A stretch of 64,000 nt of DNA, from assembly GCF_007745175.1 (NCBI RefSeq), contig NZ_CP036271.1:2802314-2866313 (forward strand), written 5' to 3'. Both the position numbers and the translations under genes were made by a program. The stretch comes from Caulifigura coniformis. GTDB taxonomy: Bacteria; Planctomycetota; Planctomycetia; Planctomycetales; Planctomycetaceae. Of the stretch, positions 28,148 through 35,657 are shown one piece after another; the first letter of the stretch is position 1; each line of letters starts with the position of its first letter. The notes beneath the pieces are model-generated. The model searched no databases and was not told the origin of the DNA. It was given only the letters and a program-made list of their open reading frames with translations.

Positions 28148-29005
28148 GTGTGGACGCGGCGAGTCAGGCACGGAATCGGAGCAGTGCTCTCAGCGATCAT
28201 CGTGGCATCAGCGGGCTGCGCCCCGGCGCCGCTGACCGTTGAGGGCAACCAGGCCGCAGCCTCAAAGGAGGCCGTCGCCGACGACTCTCTTGTCCAGTAT
28301 TCGCTCATCACGGCCCTCGCGGCGGGCGACTACGCGGACGGCGTTTCGCTGCGCGACATGCTGGCGGATGGTGATTTCGGGATCGGCACGTTCGATCAGC
28401 TCGAGGGAGAATTGATCCTGCTCGAGGGGAAAGTTTTCCAGGCGCTGGCGGACGGGACGGTGAAGGAGCCCGACCCGAATCGCTCGACTCCCTTCGCGGC
28501 GGTGACCTACTTTCAGGAAGACGGCCGCATGGACGACCTTTCCGTCGCCACGCTCCAGCACCTGGACGAATTGCTCGATGATCGCCTCCCGCGGCGCAAC
28601 TCGCCGTACGCCGTCAGGATCGACGCGATGTTCGACCAGCTCACGCTTCGGAGCGTGCCCGCGCAGTCCGAGCCTTTTCCGCCGCTGGTGGAAGTGGTCA
28701 AAACGCAGGCGGTCTGGGAGAAGAAGAGCGTTCGCGGAACGATGATCGGCTTCCGATGCCCCACCTGGGTTGGCACGCTGAATGTCCCCGGCTACCACTG
28801 GCACTTCCTGAGCGATGACCGCAAATCGGGCGGCCACGTTCTTGGCTGCCAGTTCCAGAAGGCGACGCTCACTTACGATGAATGCGAGTCGCTGCTGATC
28901 CGCATTCCGGAGTCGAAGCGGTTCGATGCCTTCAACGCGGCGGAGATCAAGAAGACCGATATCGACGTGATCGAGCGCCAGCGGGCCGAAGAAGGAAAGA
29001 AATAG
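28148..29005 (+). CDS. Acetolactate decarboxylase-family protein with lipoprotein-like signal
   Basis: 285 residues from GTG 28148, which has AAGGA at good distance. The family signatures are clear: SLRDMLADGDFGIGTFDQLEGELI, FAAVTYFQ, RGTMIGFRCPTWVG, and the metal-site motif VPGYHWHFLSDDRKSGGHVLGC with three His ligands. The enzyme decarboxylates 2-acetolactate to acetoin. The N-terminus is unusual: a basic stretch, hydrophobic helix and SAGC, a lipobox-like site with Ser at -3, suggest export and lipid anchoring. The usual cytosolic acetoin partner genes are not adjacent. A GTG at 28097 is also in frame. Confidence 0.83.
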   Translation: MWTRRVRHGIGAVLSAIIVASAGCAPAPLTVEGNQAAASKEAVADDSLVQYSLITALAAGDYADGVSLRDMLADGDFGIGTFDQLEGELILLEGKVFQALADGTVKEPDPNRSTPFAAVTYFQEDGRMDDLSVATLQHLDELLDDRLPRRNSPYAVRIDAMFDQLTLRSVPAQSEPFPPLVEVVKTQAVWEKKSVRGTMIGFRCPTWVGTLNVPGYHWHFLSDDRKSGGHVLGCQFQKATLTYDECESLLIRIPESKRFDAFNAAEIKKTDIDVIERQRAEEGKK

Positions 29006-29070
29006 GCCACGTGTCACGACGGCGTGAGTCCAGGCCTCAGGCCGCTCGACGCACGCTGAAGCCGGGGCCC

Positions 29071-29967
29071 TTAAAGCAGGTCCCGCAGGTGCAGGTGATG
29101 TTTCCCCAGCTTCCCGCCGTAGTTTCCGGCGGTGACCTGAAGCAGGCCGGGATGCTTCACCGCGGCGTGCAGCCCAACTCGCATTGCCTGCTGAACGGCG
29201 TCGAAGGAGAGACCATCAATGACGATCTCATAGACGGCGTTCGCTCCTTCAGGCAGTTCCGTTTTCACGAGCGTGCGCAGCGTCGGGCAATAGGCGTCGT
29301 TCGTGCTCGCCTTGAGGCCTTTGTACTTCGAGCCGACTTTGCTGCCCGAGCGCACCAGCCCGCCCGGAAACGGCAGGATCACATTCCGGACGGAGCGCAT
29401 CGCCTCCGCCGCCGCTTCGGTGGCGGCGAGCGTCTCCTCCTGGTTCCTCCCGCAGAACAGCAGGTTCCCGCCGGCGACTCCCGTGATCGTCCCCAGCTTG
29501 TGATCGCACAGGAATTCACCGTCCATCACGGGAATCCGCCAGAAGCGCCGTTCGCCCACGACCTTCGAAATCTGGAATCCATCTCCGAAGTACCGGAGCT
29601 GTTCCCCGAGGCCGATCTGTTTTTCCTTCGGGCAATCTTCGATGCCGTTGTAACAGGCGGTCGTCGGGCAGGTGAGGATGCACTGTCCGACGCGGGCCGT
29701 CACCGCTTTGCCGAGCGCGTCGCGGCTGAACGCGAAAACCAGCAGCGACACTCCGGGCCGGCCGTCCGGCGTCTCGTCAGGCTCCAGAACGCGTTCGAGG
29801 CCCGCTTCGCAGTCGCAGGCGATCACGCTGGTGGCGTTGCCCGTGAAAACGTCCGCTGCCGTTTTCGCCCACTTCGCACTCGCAGCCGTGACGATCAGCC
29901 GCGTGGCTGACATCGAGAAGGCCTCTGCGAAGGTGTCGACGATGTCCACGCCGTGGAGCTGGGGCAT
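29071..29967 (-). CDS. ftr: Formylmethanofuran:tetrahydromethanopterin N-formyltransferase
   Basis: 298 residues, the usual Ftr length, beginning HGVDIVDTFAEAF. Conserved blocks include CILTCPTTACYNG, GEQLRYFGDG, VMDGEFLCDHKLG, and the C-terminal GGKLGKHHLHL. The enzyme transfers the formyl group between methanofuran and H4MPT-type pterins in C1 oxidation, present in planctomycetes and methylotrophs. ATG 29967 is preferred over one 8 codons upstream because the family begins at this MPQLHG-like position. It is followed upstream by the terminator of efp; no other C1 pathway gene is visible in this window. Confidence 0.9.
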   Translation of the reverse strand: MPQLHGVDIVDTFAEAFSMSATRLIVTAASAKWAKTAADVFTGNATSVIACDCEAGLERVLEPDETPDGRPGVSLLVFAFSRDALGKAVTARVGQCILTCPTTACYNGIEDCPKEKQIGLGEQLRYFGDGFQISKVVGERRFWRIPVMDGEFLCDHKLGTITGVAGGNLLFCGRNQEETLAATEAAAEAMRSVRNVILPFPGGLVRSGSKVGSKYKGLKASTNDAYCPTLRTLVKTELPEGANAVYEIVIDGLSFDAVQQAMRVGLHAAVKHPGLLQVTAGNYGGKLGKHHLHLRDLL

Positions 29968-29983
29968 GCGGCACTCATAAAAA

Positions 29984-30010
29984 AAGCCCACGGGGTCTGC
30001 CCGTGGGCTT
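29984..30010 (-). terminator. Rho-independent terminator of the EF-P gene
   Basis: An 11-bp stem (29984-29994 against 30000-30010) with a 5-base loop. On the minus strand it is followed by a run of seven Ts, a textbook intrinsic terminator. It lies 15 bases downstream of the efp stop codon. Confidence 0.9.
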
Positions 30011-30024
30011 CAGGGAGTCATTGG

Positions 30025-30594
30025 TTAATCATTCACCCGGCCCAGGTAGTTGCCAGATTCGGTGTCGATCTTCACCTTCTCGCCCGTGCTGATGAACGAC
30101 GGGACCTGGATCTCGCCGCCCGTCTCGACGGTCGCCGGCTTCGTGACGTTCGTCGCCGTGTTTCCGCGGGCCGCCGGTTCCGTGTAGGTGATCTCCAGCA
30201 CGATGTGCGTCGGCGGCGTCACGCCGATCAGCTTCTCGTTCCAGTACATCAGCTGGCAGGGGCTGCCTTCCTTGATGAACCGCATCTGCTGGCCGCAGAT
30301 GTCTTTCGAAAGCCCGACCTGCTCGAAGCTTTCATTGTCCATGAAGATGTAGTCCTGGCTGTCGAAGTAGGAGTAAATCCCGTCGACGTTGCGGATGTCC
30401 GCGGCTTCCAGCGAATCACCGCTGCGGTACGTGCGGTCGAGCAGCGAGCCCTTGAGCAGGTTCCGCATCTTGCACTTGTACAGTGCCTGGCCCTTGCCGG
30501 GTTTCACGAAATCGCAGTGGACCATTTCGTAAGGATCGCTCTCGACGATCACCTTGATACCCTTACGAAATTCACCGGCGTTGAACACAGCCAT
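30025..30594 (-). CDS. efp: Translation elongation factor P
   Basis: 189 residues with the three beta-barrel domains of EF-P. The loop that reaches the peptidyl-transferase centre has the motif VKPGKGQA with Lys34 at its tip, the same position that is beta-lysylated in Escherichia coli. The C-terminal region has SFISTGEKVKIDTESG. It relieves ribosome stalling at polyproline stretches. The adjacent divergent gene encodes EpmB, the aminomutase needed for Lys34 modification, so modification of this Lys is expected. Confidence 0.96.
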   Translation of the reverse strand: MAVFNAGEFRKGIKVIVESDPYEMVHCDFVKPGKGQALYKCKMRNLLKGSLLDRTYRSGDSLEAADIRNVDGIYSYFDSQDYIFMDNESFEQVGLSKDICGQQMRFIKEGSPCQLMYWNEKLIGVTPPTHIVLEITYTEPAARGNTATNVTKPATVETGGEIQVPSFISTGEKVKIDTESGNYLGRVND

Positions 30595-30702
30595 TGGTCG
30601 AGTCTCGGATCAGTCGATAAAACGTTGCCAGGCGCTGATCCCGGCAAGGAATATGAGAACCCGCTGCCGATTCGACGGCCAAGCGGATCGGGAAGATAGC
30701 AG

Positions 30703-31797
30703 ATGGCTGGAAACAGGGAAATCTCCGGAGAAGCAGCGGGTCCGGTCGTTCCGGACTTCCCCTCCCTCCGTGACGATATCCCTCAATTTCCCCCCGCGCG
30801 ACCCGCCGAAGCCGGGGAGCCTCAAACCGACTGGCGACGTTCGCTTTCGGACGCCGTTCGCGACCCGGCCGAACTGCTGGAACTCCTCCGCCTCCCCGCC
30901 GACCTCCTGCCGGCCGCCCGACAGGCGGCCGGGTTGTTCCCGCTCGTCGTCCCCCGCAGCTTCGTCAGCCGCATGAAAGTCGGCGACCCTGCTGACCCGC
31001 TCCTCCGCCAGGTCCTTCCCTTCGCCGAAGAGCTGGACGTCCGCACCGACCTCGTCCTCGATCCCGTGGGCGATTCCGATGCCCGCATCGCTCCGGGCCT
31101 GCTCCAGAAATATGAGGGCAGGGCCCTCCTGGTTTCGACCGGCGTCTGCGCCGTCAACTGCCGATACTGCTTCCGCCGCCACTATCCCTATGGCGATGAG
31201 CCCCGTCGGCTTGATGACTGGCAGCCGGCGATCGATGCGCTCGCCGCGGACGATACCCTTCACGAAGCCATCCTCAGCGGCGGCGATCCACTGGTCCTCA
31301 CGGATGCCCGGCTGGCCGCGCTCGTCGAACGACTGGAGTCGATTCCTCACCTGAAACGGCTGCGGATTCACTCCCGGCTGCCGATCGTCCTCCCCGATCG
31401 CATCACGTCGTCGCTGATCGATCTCCTGCGCGACTCTCGCCTTCAGGCCGTGATGGTCGTGCATGCCAATCACGCGCATGAGATTCAGGGCGATTGTGCA
31501 GAGGCGTTGCGCACCCTCGTTCGTTCGGGCATTCCCACGCTGAACCAGGCCGTGCTCCTGAATGGAGTGAACGACTCCGTCGCCGCGCTGGCCGCCCTCT
31601 GCGAATCACTGGGAAACCTGGGCGTCCTCCCGTACTACCTGCACCAGTTCGACCGCGTCGCCGGGGCAGGGCACTTTGAGGTTGCGGAGGCCCGCGGCCT
31701 GGAACTGGTCGAGCAGCTGCGGGCGAAACTGTCCGGGTACCTGGTCCCGCGGTATGTTCGGGAGATCGCAGGGCGGCGAAGCAAGACTCCCCTGTAA
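30703..31797 (+). CDS. epmB: EF-P beta-lysylation protein EpmB (radical SAM lysine 2,3-aminomutase-like)
   Basis: 364 residues. The radical SAM motif GVCAVNCRYCFRRHYPY has Cys149, Cys153 and Cys156 in the CxxxCxxC spacing, coordinating a [4Fe-4S] cluster. Further blocks are LSGGDPL and SRLPIVLPDRI, with PLP-binding expected in the C-terminal half. EpmB isomerises (S)-alpha-lysine to (R)-beta-lysine, which EpmA then attaches to EF-P. It is divergently transcribed from efp with a 108-base shared upstream region. No epmA gene is seen in this window. Confidence 0.92.
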   Translation: MAGNREISGEAAGPVVPDFPSLRDDIPQFPPARPAEAGEPQTDWRRSLSDAVRDPAELLELLRLPADLLPAARQAAGLFPLVVPRSFVSRMKVGDPADPLLRQVLPFAEELDVRTDLVLDPVGDSDARIAPGLLQKYEGRALLVSTGVCAVNCRYCFRRHYPYGDEPRRLDDWQPAIDALAADDTLHEAILSGGDPLVLTDARLAALVERLESIPHLKRLRIHSRLPIVLPDRITSSLIDLLRDSRLQAVMVVHANHAHEIQGDCAEALRTLVRSGIPTLNQAVLLNGVNDSVAALAALCESLGNLGVLPYYLHQFDRVAGAGHFEVAEARGLELVEQLRAKLSGYLVPRYVREIAGRRSKTPL

Positions 31798-31895
31798 GTG
31801 TCAGGGGCCGACGACCGGATTCCGGCGAAGGGCTTCACGAAAACCGGTTTCGACGCCAATCGATTGATCCCCATCCCCATGACGGCCGTTCAGGA

Positions 31896-32009
31896 GCCCG
31901 TTGAAGTCATGGGGACGAGTGCCACGGCCGTGTCGGCCGTGCGCGAATGCCAGCGTTTCCCTTGCTCTCACGGCTCACAGAGCCGTGGCACACGTTCCGT
32001 TCAACGGGC
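31896..32009. repeat. Nested inverted repeat, MITE/REP-like
   Basis: Outer arms GCCCGTTGAA (31896-31905) and TTCAACGGGC (32000-32009), and inner arms GTGCCACGGC (31919-31928) and GCCGTGGCAC (31982-31991), are all perfect. Between them is a loop with a tandem GGCCGTG-like repeat. The unit of about 114 bp sits between epmB and a small membrane protein gene. A nested terminal-inverted-repeat layout of this size is typical of miniature mobile or palindromic repeats. Only one copy was noticed here. Confidence 0.55.
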
Positions 32010-32031
32010 CGCTCGACCAGGGAGAATGAAC

Positions 32032-32223
32032 ATGCTGCTTGCTGACGCCGGAAACGTCCATTTCGTCACGCAGTCCGGGCTGACGCTCGGAAGCGTGCTC
32101 GCGATCGTCTGTTCATGGGAGCGGAACAAGTCGATCCTGCTCGCGATCATCGCCGGACTCTTCTCCTGGCTGTACGTGATCTATTTCGCGCTCACCCGCC
32201 GCCCCGGCGAGACGAAGCCATGA
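32032..32223 (+). CDS. Small membrane protein, unknown
   Basis: 63 residues from ATG 32032, which has AGGGAG seven bases upstream. An ATG at 32026 is also in frame but too close to the ribosome site. Two hydrophobic segments (about residues 15-29 and 33-52) separated by a WERNKS loop, ending in a basic tail. No family recognised. Its stop overlaps the start of the next gene in an ATGA arrangement. Confidence 0.7.
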   Translation: MLLADAGNVHFVTQSGLTLGSVLAIVCSWERNKSILLAIIAGLFSWLYVIYFALTRRPGETKP

Positions 32224-32780
32224 CCCCGGACGAAGCCACGATCGAGGTCGCCCCGGCCCCCCTCCCGATCCCCCCGGACAACGTCTGGCGACGCTGGCCA
32301 TGGACGATCGCGGCCTTGATCGTGCTCCTCGCCATTGGTGGTCAGTTCTGGGCGACGCGCATCGAACGTGATCCCCGCCTGTTGGGCGACTGGTATTCGA
32401 ACAACGGGTCCCTGTTTCGCTTCCACCCCGATGGGCGCTTTCAGCACTTCTTGAACATGAAGGGCGGCTTGACTCCCTGGTACATGCAGCAATGGCGCAC
32501 GCGCGGGGACCGCATCGAGGTGACCAGCGCTCCCAGCGGGTGGAAGCAGCGCTGGAATCAATTCCTCGGGCTCTTCCGGCAGTCGAATATCCAGGTCATC
32601 GGCTTCTCCGGGACAAACTACCGGATCGTTGAACTGACTGAGGCGGCCATGGTCTTGCAGCGAATCACGCCGCCGGGCTCCATCCGAATCCCGCCGGCCG
32701 AGACATTCTCCCGCACGCCGCCCGTCCTTCCGCCAGGTCCGGCCGCCGTGAACGCCGGAATCCGCGCCGCTGAAAACTGA
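32220..32780 (+). CDS. Membrane-anchored protein of unknown function
   Basis: 186 residues. A Pro-rich N-terminus, one transmembrane segment (about residues 28-46), then an exported domain with an LLGDWYSNNGSLFRFHPDGRFQH block, which resembles the lipocalin-like 'scaffold' of DUF-type planctomycete proteins but is not assignable to a named family. The C-terminal 30 residues are Pro-rich. Translationally coupled (ATGA) to the small membrane protein before it, suggesting that the two proteins act together. Confidence 0.65.
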   Translation: MTPDEATIEVAPAPLPIPPDNVWRRWPWTIAALIVLLAIGGQFWATRIERDPRLLGDWYSNNGSLFRFHPDGRFQHFLNMKGGLTPWYMQQWRTRGDRIEVTSAPSGWKQRWNQFLGLFRQSNIQVIGFSGTNYRIVELTEAAMVLQRITPPGSIRIPPAETFSRTPPVLPPGPAAVNAGIRAAEN

Positions 32781-32811
32781 TGCGATGATCCATCCGGCGG
32801 TGGGAAACGCC

Positions 32812-34035
32812 TCAGCCCTGCGCCGGCTTCAGCTCCACCGAGTGCAGGACCTTCCCCTGAAGATTCCGCATCGTGATCGCCAGGCGTTCGGAAGTCGCGA
32901 TCCCCTCGGTGAACGTCGCCGCAGGCGGCTTCGGACCACCGCCGATCAACTGGCCGATCGGACGCTCTGAACCGGCCGGCAGCCATCTGTGCTGGTGGGT
33001 ATGCCCCGAGACGATCAGCTGGATGCCTCCTTCCTTCAGCAGCGGCAGCCATGCATCACGGCACAGGTCCGCTGATTCCCAGGGCCCTTCCTTCGGCGAT
33101 TCGCGGATCCAGAACAGGGGAATGTGGCAGAACAGCAGTTTGTAGGGAGCGTCGCGGAAGAACGGTTCCTTGATGATCTTCGCCAGCCAGCGCGTCTGGC
33201 GTTCGCGCATCGCCGTGAAGGCCGCCAGCCCTCCGAAAACCGGGTGCTCATCCACCTTGTCTTCACCCGTATCCATCACCAGCGCCGCGACGGGGCCGCT
33301 GCGAAACGCGTAGTAGAATCGGTCGCCCGGCGTGCCGGTGAACTCGGGAAGATGCCGGGCCGCCGGCCCGCGGACATCGTGGTTGCCCCGGGCGTAAGCC
33401 AGCGGCCAGCTGGCAGCGATCGCGAGCCCGCCCGGCGCGAGATACTGGTTCGACATCTTCGCTGGGGTATAGATGTCGTTCGTCTGGTCGCCATTCCACA
33501 GGAGAAAATCCGGCCGGAAATCGACGGTCAGGCGATGTACGCCCGCGATCGTTTCCTGGTTCTCGTGCGTGTCGTTCCAGATCGCAAACCGGGTCTCCTT
33601 CGCCGCCGGATCGAGCGTGCGGAACGTCTCGGTCGGCGACAGCACCGCCTCGCCCCGCTGGATCTTGTAGGCAGTCTGAAAGTCAACTGGCGTCACGGAG
33701 ACGCGGTACTTCACGTCCGTACCGGCCGGGAGTTCCGGAAGCCGGAATTTCAGGACATGCGCCGCATATGGCAGGAGGCCGTCGCTCTCCGCATCGATTC
33801 GCTGGAACGGTTCGCCATTGACCGACAGCTCGACGAAGCCCGTCGCAGGCCCGCTGACCGGCTGCAGGATGGTCAGGGAGTCGGCCGCGGGCCCCGACAG
33901 GACAGGACTGCCGGTGAGGAGCGGTCGGCCATCCTGCGCCCGACTGGAAACGGCCTCGGCGCTCATCACCTGCGACGGAAGCAGGGCGGCCGCGCCGGTC
34001 GCAAGAGAACTCGTGAGGAAGTCGCGTCGTTCCAT
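32812..34035 (-). CDS. Calcineurin-like metallophosphoesterase with Tat signal
   Basis: 407 residues from ATG 34035. The N-terminus is ERRDFLTSSLATGAAAL, a twin-arginine signal. The metallophosphoesterase metal ligands follow in order: NDTHEN, NGDQTND, GNHDVRG, CHIPLFW and SGHTHQH. An N-terminal fibronectin-like part of about 100 residues precedes the catalytic domain, as in purple-acid-phosphatase-like proteins. Such enzymes hydrolyse phosphomonoesters or diesters outside the cytoplasm. The ATG at 34059 is not favoured because it puts extra residues before the Tat motif. Confidence 0.88.
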   Translation of the reverse strand: MERRDFLTSSLATGAAALLPSQVMSAEAVSSRAQDGRPLLTGSPVLSGPAADSLTILQPVSGPATGFVELSVNGEPFQRIDAESDGLLPYAAHVLKFRLPELPAGTDVKYRVSVTPVDFQTAYKIQRGEAVLSPTETFRTLDPAAKETRFAIWNDTHENQETIAGVHRLTVDFRPDFLLWNGDQTNDIYTPAKMSNQYLAPGGLAIAASWPLAYARGNHDVRGPAARHLPEFTGTPGDRFYYAFRSGPVAALVMDTGEDKVDEHPVFGGLAAFTAMRERQTRWLAKIIKEPFFRDAPYKLLFCHIPLFWIRESPKEGPWESADLCRDAWLPLLKEGGIQLIVSGHTHQHRWLPAGSERPIGQLIGGGPKPPAATFTEGIATSERLAITMRNLQGKVLHSVELKPAQG

Positions 34036-34107
34036 CACAGCACCGGAATCAGAGGGCAATGAGACGTGGATCGATGACGCGAGCTTATCGCCCGCGCATC
34101 GCTGGTG

Positions 34108-34752
34108 TCAGTCGTCGGCGCCGTCCGTGCTCTCGCGGCCTCGCGCCAGTTGCCTCGTGACGACGGCTACGCGGCGGCCAAGATGCCGCGCGGTCGCGAG
34201 ATCGGATTCCCGCGGCGCGGTGTCGGGCCCTTCGTCGACGTTCGATTGCGCGCCGGCTCCCAGAAAGAATCCCAGTCGATTCAATTCGTCAGCGGAGCCA
34301 GTCGAGGAATTGTTGGCCGGTGGCAGTCCAAGATTCACCCAGTGCATCCCGTGCTGGGCCGCGAACAGCGCCAGTTGCATCAGAGTGGCCAGCTTGTCTC
34401 CAGACTGGGATCCCGAGTTACTGAAGCCCGCGGCGACCTTGTCTTTCCATTTGAATCCGGCCGCCATCACCCGTCGGGAAGTGGCATCCTGAAATGCCTT
34501 GAACTGCGCGGAGGGACCGGCCATGTAGGTCGGTGTCCCGAAGATGATCGCGTCCGCCCGTTCCAGGTCGTCCCATGCGGCATCGACATCTCCAACAGGG
34601 ATGACCTGCGTTGTGACGCCTGGGAGAGTCGCAGCGCCTTCGGCCACGGCGTTGGCCTGTCGGGCGGTATGCCCGTATCCGCTGTGATAGGCGACGGCCA
34701 CACGGATCGCGGGCACGGAAGACTCGATGGTCGGCGATGATCTGGACAGCAT
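34108..34752 (-). CDS. Flavodoxin-like NAD(P)H:quinone/FMN reductase
   Basis: 214 residues from ATG 34752, with GGAGGGG upstream. The flavodoxin fold is shown by VAYHSGYGHTARQ (phosphate-binding loop), then GTPTYMAGPSAQFKAF (isoalloxazine contact), then FSNSGSQSGDKLATLMQL. This matches the WrbA-like NADPH-dependent FMN reductase group, usually involved in two-electron quinone detoxification. Its start overlaps the preceding SRPBCC gene stop by one base (TGATG), so it is the third gene of the ArsR-SRPBCC operon. The C-terminal tail is polar and not part of the core fold. Confidence 0.88.
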   Translation of the reverse strand: MLSRSSPTIESSVPAIRVAVAYHSGYGHTARQANAVAEGAATLPGVTTQVIPVGDVDAAWDDLERADAIIFGTPTYMAGPSAQFKAFQDATSRRVMAAGFKWKDKVAAGFSNSGSQSGDKLATLMQLALFAAQHGMHWVNLGLPPANNSSTGSADELNRLGFFLGAGAQSNVDEGPDTAPRESDLATARHLGRRVAVVTRQLARGRESTDGADD

Positions 34753-35213
34753 CAGATCCCCTCCGGCCAGTGACGCGTCTCGGCGAGCGATTCGCCCGTC
34801 TCGATCAGGCTTTTCAGGCTCGCGAACACATGCGGCCAACCCTCGGACATCGTTGCAATGAGCTTCGAATCGGGACGGTCGATTTCGTGGAAGATGCTCA
34901 GCTTGACCGACTCGCCGACCGGCTCGAGTTCATAAGTCAGTCTCGAATGCCCTTCGGCTTTGAGCTCGGGAATGAATTCGTTCCTCCAGGTCAGCACGAG
35001 TTTGCGCGGCGGATCAAACTCGATGACCTGACCGCTGTCGGCGATGCGGCCATCGGGAATCATGATCCGCCAGGAAGCGCCCGGCTTCCAATCGGATTCC
35101 ATCCACGTCTGACACCAGTACTGGCGCGTGAACTCGGGATCGAGCAGGGCGTTCCAGAGCTTCTCGGGCGTGGTGCGGATGTAGGTGACATGCACGAAAC
35201 GGGAGTTAGTCAT
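34752..35213 (-). CDS. SRPBCC (AHSA1-like) domain protein
   Basis: 153 residues from ATG 35213. It has the AHSA1 pattern: FVHVTYIRTTPEKLWNALLDPEFTRQYWC, then DWKPGASWRIM, GQVIEFDPPRKLVLTW, a TYELEP strand, and the C-terminal helix GWPHVFASLKSLIETG. The start codon lies 8 bases inside the ArsR gene, and its stop overlaps the flavodoxin-like gene, so the three are tightly coupled. It is the counterpart of the SRPBCC gene at 14432, but the two proteins are only distantly related. Ligand unknown. Confidence 0.88.
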   Translation of the reverse strand: MTNSRFVHVTYIRTTPEKLWNALLDPEFTRQYWCQTWMESDWKPGASWRIMIPDGRIADSGQVIEFDPPRKLVLTWRNEFIPELKAEGHSRLTYELEPVGESVKLSIFHEIDRPDSKLIATMSEGWPHVFASLKSLIETGESLAETRHWPEGI

Positions 35214-35535
35214 GGACGTCTCCTTCGAGTCGCTTCTTGAGGTCCGCGAGAGCCCGCAGGCGTCCGCTCTCGAAGTTGCTGATCCAGCGATCGGCGATCT
35301 CGTGGATCGGGACAGGATTAATGAAATGGAGTTTCTCGCGACCGCGACGCTGAGTGACGACGAGTGACGCGGCTTCGAGGATTCGGAGGTGTTTCGTGAC
35401 CGCCTGGCGGGACATCTCCAGGTGCTCGCAGAGCTGCCCCAGCGTCTGGCCGTTGCGCGAGCGCAGACGGTCCAGCAGGAGGCGTCGGCCCGAATCGGCG
35501 AGGGCTTTGAAGACGTGGTCGAGGTCGTCAGGCAC
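35206..35535 (-). CDS. ArsR-type helix-turn-helix regulator, leaderless GTG start
   Basis: 109 residues from GTG 35535. Winged-helix domain: FKALADSGRRLLLDRL, GQTLGQLCEHL, recognition helix SRQAVTKHLRILEAASLV, wing RRGREKLHF. No metal-binding cysteines. A longer start at TTG 35550 would put the -10 box inside the coding region. The promoter geometry places +1 at 35535, which supports GTG there and a leaderless mRNA. It heads the ArsR-SRPBCC-flavodoxin operon and probably represses it through the palindrome in its own promoter. Confidence 0.88.
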   Translation of the reverse strand: MPDDLDHVFKALADSGRRLLLDRLRSRNGQTLGQLCEHLEMSRQAVTKHLRILEAASLVVTQRRGREKLHFINPVPIHEIADRWISNFESGRLRALADLKKRLEGDVHD

Positions 35536-35569
35536 AGTGGAATTATGCAACCATTTGGTTGCATGTCAA
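35535..35569 (-). promoter_or_regulatory. Leaderless promoter with 20-bp palindromic operator for second ArsR operon
   Basis: On the minus strand TTGACA (35569-35564) and CATAAT (35547-35542) are 16 bases apart. The palindrome ATGCAACCA-TT-TGGTTGCAT (35545-35564) has perfect 9-bp arms and covers the spacer. Seven bases beyond the -10 box is 35535, the GTG start of the regulator, implying a leaderless transcript. The layout matches that at 14001-14035 although the palindromes differ in sequence. Confidence 0.75.
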
Positions 35570-35596
35570 GCGGCCATTCTCCAACAGGAATTGAAA

Positions 35597-35630
35597 AACA
35601 CCCCGGTCACTGGAAAGCGACCGGGGTGTT
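35597..35630 (-). terminator. Rho-independent terminator of the SGNH/dehydrogenase gene
   Basis: Arms 35597-35608 and 35619-35630 pair over 12 bp around a 10-base loop. On the minus strand the stem is followed by a T-tract (TTTTT). It lies 28 bases beyond the stop at 35658. Confidence 0.85.
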
Positions 35631-35657
35631 GGCGACGAGCGAGATGGTCCCGGAGGA

